Source of the DNA: Paenibacillus sp. LS1 | GTDB taxonomy: Bacteria > Bacillota > Bacilli > Paenibacillales > Paenibacillaceae | NCBI RefSeq assembly: GCF_026013365.1 | Contig: NZ_JAPDOE010000001.1 | Span: 744,001 to 808,000 of the forward strand | Reading direction: 5' to 3' | DNA: 64,000 nt | Part shown: one piece after another, positions 57,987 through 64,000 of the stretch | Layout: every line of letters starts with the position of its first letter | How positions within the stretch are numbered: the first letter of the stretch is position 1 | Notes under the pieces: model-generated | Database searches by the model: none | What the model saw: only the letters and a program-made list of their open reading frames with translations | What the model was told of the DNA's origin: nothing | Translations under genes and position numbers: made by a program

Positions 57987-59768
57987 ATGCTAATCGAAGC
58001 CATGTATCATGTTCCTCGTGACAAGTGGGCCTATGCCTATGATTCGTCTACCATACATCTACGCGTACGAACCAAGCGAAATGATGTGCAATATGTGACT
58101 GCACTGACCGGAGATAAGTACAATTGGAACGGAACCTACAAGGAAATTCAACTGGAAAAGGCTGCTGCCGATAGCATGTTTGATTATTGGGAGGCTGCCG
58201 TCAAACCACAATTCAAACGCCTTACCTATATATTTCGGATAACCGCCGGTTCCGAAGATGTTTTCCTCGCGGATAACGGCATTCATTATGAGGCCCCCTA
58301 TCCAACCGGAGGATATTATGAATTCTCTTATATACATGAGATCGATGTGTTTAAGGTGCCCGAGTGGGCCAAAGAAGCCGTCTTTTATCAGATCATGACT
58401 GAGCGTTTTGCCAATGGAGATCCCAAGCTGAATCCTCAAGGAATCCATGACTGGGGTGACAAACCGGAGTTGGACAATTATTTTGGTGGAGACTTGCAAG
58501 GTGTGCTGGATCATCTGCATGACTTGACTGAACTTGGCGTGAACGCCATTTACTTTACCCCGTTATTCCAGGCTAATTCCTACCACAAATACGACACCAT
58601 TGACTATAAAAAAGTCGACCCCCATTTCGGTGATAACGCCATGCTCAAACAAGTGACCGAAGAATGTCATCGCCTGGGTATCCGCGTCATGTTGGACGCG
58701 GTGTTTAACCATTGCAGCGAAGACTTCCCTCCTTTTCAAGACGTACTCCAACATGGAAAACACTCAATGTATGCCGATTGGTTCCACATCAACGAATATC
58801 CGGTTCAGATCATAGACGGTATCCCAACCTACGATACGTTTGGGTTCTATGGCAACATGCCCAAGTTCAATACAGCTAACCCTGAGGTTAAGGCATATCT
58901 ACTCGATGTGGCTGAGTACTGGATCAAGGAAATCAAGCTGGATGGGTGGCGTCTGGACGTAGCAAATGAAGTGGACAACCATTTCTGGCGTGATTTTCGT
59001 AAGGTTGTTAAGGCCGCGAATCCCGAAGCTTATATTGTTGGTGAAGTATGGAGCGATTCCTTGACCTGGCTTATGGGGGATCAATTTGATTCCGTCATGA
59101 ATTATCCTTTTGCCGACAAAGTGCTTCAGTTCTTCTGTGGATCAATGGATGGTTATCATTTTGCCAACGAAATGGGTTCATTGATTATGCGATACCCGCA
59201 ACAAACGAATGAGGTCATCTTCAATATGCTATGCAGCCATGATACCCCTCGCCTGCTCACCCGGTTAGGGGAAGACAAACGCCGATTAAAGTTATCGGTT
59301 GTATTTCTTTTCACCTATATCGGTACACCTTGTATCTTCTACGGCGACGAAGTTGGGATTAGCGGTGATGCTGACCCGGATTGTCGAAAATGCATGGAAT
59401 GGGACCCGGCCAAACAAGACAGAGAACTTTATGATTTTTATCGTCTGATGATTGATTTACGCAAAAGCAATGAAGCCCTGCGCAAAGGACGCTTCCGATT
59501 CCTCAAGGCTGATCACAATGACCCCTGTATCGTGTACGAGCGTGTGGATGACAACCTTCACTTTACCGTATGGATGAACAATACACCTCAAGATCGTACG
59601 CTCTCACATCCCATGGAAACGAAAGACTGGAAGGATGCATTAACTGAAGAGCCTGTATCCCCAACCGATGGATTAATGAATATTAAGCTCGACCCCTATG
59701 GGTACCGTATTTTGTACAGGCAGCTTGATCCGGCGAACATCCATTTTCATCATTCAATCCAAGCATAA
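57987..59768 (+). CDS. GH13 neopullulanase/maltogenic amylase/cyclomaltodextrinase
   Basis: A 593-residue glycoside hydrolase. An N-terminal CBM34-type domain (residues 1-120) is followed by the catalytic barrel. Conserved regions: DAVFNH, GWRLDVANE (nucleophile Asp), GEVW (acid Glu) and CSHDTPR. The MTERFANGDP and YDTIDYKKVDPHFGDN segments are typical of the GH13_20 subfamily. There is no signal peptide, so it acts inside the cell on maltodextrins or cyclodextrins. ATG 57987 follows CAGGAGGTG. Next to the glycogen genes, it may feed or process the glucan pool. Confidence 0.95.
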   Translation: MLIEAMYHVPRDKWAYAYDSSTIHLRVRTKRNDVQYVTALTGDKYNWNGTYKEIQLEKAAADSMFDYWEAAVKPQFKRLTYIFRITAGSEDVFLADNGIHYEAPYPTGGYYEFSYIHEIDVFKVPEWAKEAVFYQIMTERFANGDPKLNPQGIHDWGDKPELDNYFGGDLQGVLDHLHDLTELGVNAIYFTPLFQANSYHKYDTIDYKKVDPHFGDNAMLKQVTEECHRLGIRVMLDAVFNHCSEDFPPFQDVLQHGKHSMYADWFHINEYPVQIIDGIPTYDTFGFYGNMPKFNTANPEVKAYLLDVAEYWIKEIKLDGWRLDVANEVDNHFWRDFRKVVKAANPEAYIVGEVWSDSLTWLMGDQFDSVMNYPFADKVLQFFCGSMDGYHFANEMGSLIMRYPQQTNEVIFNMLCSHDTPRLLTRLGEDKRRLKLSVVFLFTYIGTPCIFYGDEVGISGDADPDCRKCMEWDPAKQDRELYDFYRLMIDLRKSNEALRKGRFRFLKADHNDPCIVYERVDDNLHFTVWMNNTPQDRTLSHPMETKDWKDALTEEPVSPTDGLMNIKLDPYGYRILYRQLDPANIHFHHSIQA

Positions 59769-59779
59769 TCATGGCAAAA

Positions 59780-59838
59780 GAAAAACACTTCTAACGTCTC
59801 AGATGAATGACATTCATTCTGAACATGGAAGTGTTTTT
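59780..59838 (+). terminator. Terminator of the GH13 gene
   Basis: AAAACACTTC pairs with GAAGTGTTTTTT, with an inner GAATG/CATTC stem and a T run. Confidence 0.8.
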
Positions 59839-59847
59839 TAATGGGAT

Positions 59848-59874
59848 GAAAAAGCCACAGCATCATATGCTGTG
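59848..59874 (-). terminator. Terminator of glgA
   Basis: Minus-strand CACAGCAT-ATG-ATGCTGTG stem followed by GCTTTTTC, 18 bases after the glgA stop. Confidence 0.75.
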
Positions 59875-59891
59875 ACTCATTCACAGTTGCA

Positions 59892-61334
59892 TTAATTTAC
59901 AGGTTCGATCGTAATCCGGCGATAGATGTTCATATATTCCTCAGCCGATACGTTCCAGCTATATTCTCCGCCCATTGCATTCTTCACAATTTTCTTCCAG
60001 TGTTCCGGCTGTTTGTAAATCTCCTCCGCACGCCGAATGGTATTCATCATGTCATGTGCGTTAAAGCTTGTGAATGAGAAGCCATTCCCTTCTCCGGTAA
60101 ACTCGTTATATGCCTGTACGGTATCGTTCAGGCCACCTGTTTCCCTTACGAGAGGCACACTGCCGTACCGCAGAGCCAATAGCTGACTAATACCACATGG
60201 CTCGAACCTCGATGGCATCAGGAAGATATCACTGCCTGCATAGAAACGGCGGGATAACCCATCGTTAAATTTAATCTGAGCAGACATTTTGAGCGGATAA
60301 CGATTCGCAGCTTCACGGAACCAGTGTTCATACGCCTGCTCCCCTGTACCCAGTACCGCAAATTGAATGTCATCATAATACAACAATTCATCCAGGATGC
60401 GGCAGACCAGATCAAGCCCCTTGGAGTCCACGAGCCTTGTGACCATGACCATGAGAGGTACATCCGGTCGAACAGGAAGTCCGAGTTCCTTTTGCAGCTC
60501 AATTTTGTTCTCCGTTTTCTTGGACAGACTTGTTCTGTATTTCACAGGAATCTTCGTGTCCGTTGCCGGGTTGTAGCTCTTGGTATCAATTCCGTTCACA
60601 ATCCCGCTGAACCGATCTCCAAGTGAACTGAGCAGTCCGTCCAGACCATAACCGTAATAGGAAATCTGTACTTCCTCTGCATACGTAGGACTCACGGTGG
60701 TCACATGATCTGCGTACACAATTCCTGCTTTCAGGAAATTGACGTTACCATAATATTCGGCCCCATCCACGGTGAAATATCGATCGTCCAGCTCAAGGAT
60801 TTCACTGAATAACTCATGCGGGAATACCCCTTGGTACAACAAGTTATGTATGGTGAATACTGTACGTATCTCACTATAGAATGAATCGTGTCGATAATGA
60901 GCTTCAAGCAACAAAGGAATCATCCCCGCATGCCAGTCATGACTGTGCAGCACGTCGGGTTTGAACTCAATCTGTGGCAAAACTTCGAGCACTGCACGGT
61001 TGAAGAAGGCGAAGCGCTCGCCATCATCCATATATCCATACACCCCGTCACGCCCAAAATAATACTCATTATCCACAAAATATACTGGAATCCCATCATG
61101 AACCAGCATTTCTATTCCACAATAGGGTCTTCGCCAGCCAAGAGGCACATCTGTTGTAATTACGGGCTGCAACGCGTCTTTATATTCATCGGGAATTCCC
61201 TTGTATTTAGGCATAATCACCCGCACGTCTGCCCCGCCCTTCTTCAATGCGAACGGAAGAGCACCGATGACGTCAGCAAGGCCTCCTGTTTTGATAAATG
61301 GATGTACTTCAGCAGCAGCAAATAGAATATTCAT
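59892..61334 (-). CDS. glgA: Glycogen synthase (ADP-glucose type)
   Basis: A 480-residue GT5 enzyme elongating alpha-1,4-glucan with ADP-glucose. The N-terminal KTGGLADVIGALP binds ADP-glucose; HSHDWHAGMIPLL, GIVNGIDTKSYNP, MVTRLVDSKGLDL and MPSRFEPCGISQLLALRYGS are the family blocks. ATG 61334 overlaps the glgB stop (ATGA) and follows GAGGAGGACG inside glgB. Operon: glgB then glgA. Confidence 0.97.
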   Translation of the reverse strand: MNILFAAAEVHPFIKTGGLADVIGALPFALKKGGADVRVIMPKYKGIPDEYKDALQPVITTDVPLGWRRPYCGIEMLVHDGIPVYFVDNEYYFGRDGVYGYMDDGERFAFFNRAVLEVLPQIEFKPDVLHSHDWHAGMIPLLLEAHYRHDSFYSEIRTVFTIHNLLYQGVFPHELFSEILELDDRYFTVDGAEYYGNVNFLKAGIVYADHVTTVSPTYAEEVQISYYGYGLDGLLSSLGDRFSGIVNGIDTKSYNPATDTKIPVKYRTSLSKKTENKIELQKELGLPVRPDVPLMVMVTRLVDSKGLDLVCRILDELLYYDDIQFAVLGTGEQAYEHWFREAANRYPLKMSAQIKFNDGLSRRFYAGSDIFLMPSRFEPCGISQLLALRYGSVPLVRETGGLNDTVQAYNEFTGEGNGFSFTSFNAHDMMNTIRRAEEIYKQPEHWKKIVKNAMGGEYSWNVSAEEYMNIYRRITIEPVN

Positions 61335-63337
61335 GCCTTCGTCCTCCTCTTCGGTTTCAGCGTGTTGCTTTCATTTTTACTTTTTGTTTTTGAACTGACG
61401 GAAGTAATACTCGCAGACAAATCATCCGTTTTCCGGCGCGTGTTCTTTTTTAGTATCACGATGCTCAGCGGAGGCAAAACCAATTCGAGACTATGTGGTT
61501 GCCCATGAAAAGGAATCTTTTCGGTAGGCAGCTGCATATCATTAATTATGCCTGAACCGCCGTAAACGGAATGGTCACTGTTCAGAACTTCGGTATACAT
61601 ACCGGGACGCATGACACCAATCCGGTAACGCTCCCGCTTGACCGGCTGAAAGTTAATGAGCACAAGGAGTGTATCCGCAGGTTTTTTTCCTTTGCGTACA
61701 TATGAAATGACACTCTGGTCCTGATCATCCGGAGTGATCCATTCATAACCGTCCAAGGAATGATCAAGCTCCCACAAAGCTTTTTCGCTCAAGTACAGGT
61801 TAGACAGCTCACGCTCAAACTTATGCAAATTGCGGTGACTGTCATAATCCAGCAAGAACCAATCCAGTTGATCCTCATCTTTCCATTCGATGAACTGGCC
61901 AAAGTCTCCACCCATAAACAACAGCTTTTTCCCTGGGAAAGTCATAAAATAGCCCAGAAAAGCACGCATGCCGGCAAATTTCTGTTCATAGGTTCCTGGC
62001 ATCTTGTCGAGGAGCGACTTTTTGCCATGAACCACCTCGTCATGAGACAGAGGTAGCACATAATTTTCAGCAAAGGAGTATACGACCGGGAAAGTCAGCA
62101 AATGATGTTTGGAAGGACGCTCATGAAAATCAGATTCCATGTAATCCAGCGTATCATTCATCCAGCCCATGTTCCATTTGTAGTTGAAACCCAGACCACC
62201 TTCATCTACAGGCAACGTCACCATTGGCCATGCACTGGATTCCTCAGCCATCATCAATGCATAAGGGAAATACTTGAACACTGTCTCATTTAACTGCTGC
62301 AAAAAGGCTACAGCTTCCTTGTTCTCAAGACCACCTTCGTCATTGGTACGATATTGCCCTGGCTGCTTCTCAAAATCCAGCCGAAGCATACTCGTAACCG
62401 CATCAACACGCAGTCCGTCAAAATGATACATCTCCATCCAATACAATGCATTGGAGATCAGAAAGGAACGAATCTCAGGTTTCGAGTAGTCAAAGCTGAG
62501 TGTACCCCAGCCTGGCTTCTCCGCTAACATCGGGTCTGCATACTCATACAAAGGCGTTCCATCAAACATACGTAACCCATGAGCGTCTTTGGCAAAATGC
62601 GCAGGCACCCAATCCAGGAGTACGCCTATTCCAGCCTGATGCAGTGTATCCACAAGATACATCAGATCTTTAGGTTGCCCGTAACGGCTCGTTGGGGCGT
62701 AGAATCCTGTGTTCTGGTATCCCCACGAAAGGTCATAGGGATGCTCACTGAGAGGCATCATCTCGACATGTGTATATTTCATTTCTAATAAGTAAGGAAC
62801 GAGCAAGTCAGCCATCTCGCAATAACTATAGAGGCTACCATCTTCTTTGCGCTTCCAGGTTCCCATATGCATTTCGTAAATATGTAGAGGTTTGTTATAC
62901 ATGGCACGTTGTTTACGTCTCCATGCTCCATCATTCCATTTGTAACCTTCGATTGAACTGGTCACAGAGGCTGTCTGAGGTCGAACCTCCGCTTGGAACG
63001 CATACGGGTCCGCTTTGAGCAATTCTGTTCCATCTTCCGTTAATATACGGAACTTGTATAAAGTTCCTTCACTGATTTCCGGAAAAAAACGACTCCAAAA
63101 TCCTGATTCGGGTATCTTATATAAAGGCTCCTGTTCGCCTTTCCAATCATTACGGTCCAGAGCCAGTCCTACTTGTGCGGCATTTGGTGCCCATACGGTA
63201 AAGCGATACCCCTGACGGCCATCGCAAGTCTCAGGCTGTGCGCCCATCATTCGATAACTGTGATGAAGGTTACCTTCATGAAATAAATAAATATGCTCCG
63301 GCAGTATCTCCGGGTGTGCCAACGGTTGAATGGCCAA
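61331..63337 (-). CDS. glgB: 1,4-alpha-glucan branching enzyme
   Basis: A 668-residue GH13 branching enzyme. Segments: N-terminal CBM48 (YRFTVWAPNAAQVGLALDRNDW), then DWVPAHFAKD, DGLRVDAVTSML, AEESSAWP and LSHDEVVHGK. TTG 63337 follows AAGGTGAT. It has a 40-residue basic C-terminal tail (KKNTRRKTDDLSAS then KPKRRTKA) that is beyond the usual enzyme end. It precedes glgA with a four-base overlap. Confidence 0.97.
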   Translation of the reverse strand: MAIQPLAHPEILPEHIYLFHEGNLHHSYRMMGAQPETCDGRQGYRFTVWAPNAAQVGLALDRNDWKGEQEPLYKIPESGFWSRFFPEISEGTLYKFRILTEDGTELLKADPYAFQAEVRPQTASVTSSIEGYKWNDGAWRRKQRAMYNKPLHIYEMHMGTWKRKEDGSLYSYCEMADLLVPYLLEMKYTHVEMMPLSEHPYDLSWGYQNTGFYAPTSRYGQPKDLMYLVDTLHQAGIGVLLDWVPAHFAKDAHGLRMFDGTPLYEYADPMLAEKPGWGTLSFDYSKPEIRSFLISNALYWMEMYHFDGLRVDAVTSMLRLDFEKQPGQYRTNDEGGLENKEAVAFLQQLNETVFKYFPYALMMAEESSAWPMVTLPVDEGGLGFNYKWNMGWMNDTLDYMESDFHERPSKHHLLTFPVVYSFAENYVLPLSHDEVVHGKKSLLDKMPGTYEQKFAGMRAFLGYFMTFPGKKLLFMGGDFGQFIEWKDEDQLDWFLLDYDSHRNLHKFERELSNLYLSEKALWELDHSLDGYEWITPDDQDQSVISYVRKGKKPADTLLVLINFQPVKRERYRIGVMRPGMYTEVLNSDHSVYGGSGIINDMQLPTEKIPFHGQPHSLELVLPPLSIVILKKNTRRKTDDLSASITSVSSKTKSKNESNTLKPKRRTKA

Positions 63338-63530
63338 GAGATCACCTTCTTTTCAAAAAAATAGATATAACAGTTACCATTACCCCATTCTAGCCAAGTT
63401 GAAAAGAAAAATGCGGTGGTTTAGAAAATGTTGTATTTTTTCTGAATTTTTACAGTAACAATAGTTTCATTTGCTCTACTTTGCGTTAATGATGTACTAC
63501 AATGCACAATATTTTGGGAGGGAAACGATT

Positions 63531-64000
63531 ATGTTTAATAAAGATTGCATCGCTATGCTGTTGGCGGGAGGAGAAGGGAAGCGATTAGCCCCTTTAACCT
63601 CAAGTATCGCAAAACCCGCTGTACCGTTTGGCGGGCACTACCGGATCATCGATTTTCCTCTCAGTAACTGCGTTAACTCAGGGATCGACACTGTAGGTGT
63701 ACTAACGCAGTATCAAGCGGATTCATTACATGATCATATCGGTGGAGGAGAACCATGGGGACATGGTAACTCTAGTGAGGCAGGAATCTCCTTGCTTCCA
63801 TCTTATCATACAGGAAATGACGAATACTTGGGAACGGCGGATGCTATTTATAAAAATATCGACTATATTGACCAACAAAACCCCGAAAATGTTCTAATTT
63901 TGTCGGGTGACCACATTTATCATATGAATTATCGCGAAATGTTGGAGGCTCATCAGGCCAATAATGCCGCAGCAACGATTTCCGTTATGGAAGTTCCATG
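63531..64000 (+). CDS. glgC: Glucose-1-phosphate adenylyltransferase, 5' part
   Basis: The first 156 codons of GlgC, cut by the window edge. It opens with [18 protein letters not shown] and [26 protein letters not shown], then [10 protein letters not shown] and [12 protein letters not shown], all ADP-glucose pyrophosphorylase landmarks. It makes ADP-glucose for GlgA. ATG 63531 follows GGGAGGGAAACG. It is divergent from glgB, with 193 bases between the starts; no clear promoter was assigned there. Confidence 0.96.
   Translation, partial: MFNKDCIAMLLAGGEGKRLAPLTSSIAKPAVPFGGHYRIIDFPLSNCVNSGIDTVGVLTQYQADSLHDHIGGGEPWGHGNSSEAGISLLPSYHTGNDEYLGTADAIYKNIDYIDQQNPENVLILSGDHIYHMNYREMLEAHQANNAAATISVMEVP

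Noticed and set aside
1..64000. CRISPR array, tRNA or rRNA genes
   Set aside because: No spaced direct repeats of the right length, no cloverleaf or rRNA-like sequence was found on reading both strands.

Overview
The window looks like a chromosomal segment of a spore-forming Bacillales bacterium, most likely a Paenibacillus. Nearly every gene has a strong AAGGAGG-type ribosome binding site, TTG and GTG starts are common, rho-independent hairpins are plentiful, and there is a gerQ-cwlJ spore germination pair. Protein families also fit: XerS-like recombinase, CNNM transporter, CGNR regulator, PspA with DUF350/DUF4178/DUF4247, and glgBA/glgC. I see no rRNA, tRNA or CRISPR array.

Layout. 1-2 kb: two tandem M29 aminopeptidases. 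2-4.1 kb: an ECF sigma factor with an overlapping anti-sigma-like membrane protein, facing a secreted protein that has an ECF-like promoter. 4.3-13 kb: membrane protein, CNNM transporter, an ECF-sigma/DUF1835 fusion, gerQ-cwlJ, a secreted protein made of two repeats, an SDR and a DUF2500 protein. 13-19.3 kb: a one-strand run of accessory, AT-rich genes (papain-like peptidase, kinase-like ATPase, two NUDIX, aminoglycoside-phosphotransferase-like, beta-lactamase-like, methyltransferase). 19.4-20.1 kb: remnants of an SOS operon behind a good LexA-box promoter. 20.2-23.4 kb: MarR - MFS - flavin monooxygenase with two matching palindromic operators. 23.5-25.1 kb: integrase fragment and a complete-looking IS3-family element. 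25.2-28.1 kb: small Cys-containing protein, YCF48/BNR lipoprotein, ldh.

28.2-46.7 kb holds three copies of a dif-like site that share one identical 11-bp arm (28258, 42370, 46650). Two lie next to tyrosine recombinase genes, one of them XerS-like. Between them are two APC permeases, a deaminase-like amidohydrolase, a CGNR regulator, DinB, an EamA transporter under an FMN riboswitch, and a same-strand run of amidase - DUF1989 - LysE - YqcI/YcgG that may handle guanidino or amide nitrogen compounds. Then come an aldo/keto reductase, SDR, GNAT and the XerS-like gene.

46.8-64 kb is more core-like: mobB-moeA, an HNH protein, the PspA envelope-stress operon, an LpdD-like protein, a polysaccharide deacetylase, a LysM-3D cell-wall protein behind a c-di-AMP (ydaO-type) riboswitch, a fused amino-acid ABC transporter with its ATPase, an M20 peptidase, a neopullulanase-type GH13 enzyme, and glgB-glgA divergent from glgC, whose 3' end is cut by the window edge.

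The most interesting signals are the three dif-like sites, the decayed SOS operon, the twin MarR-type operators, the FMN-riboswitch-controlled EamA gene, the in-frame amber codon before the CNNM gene, and the possible guanidino cluster.
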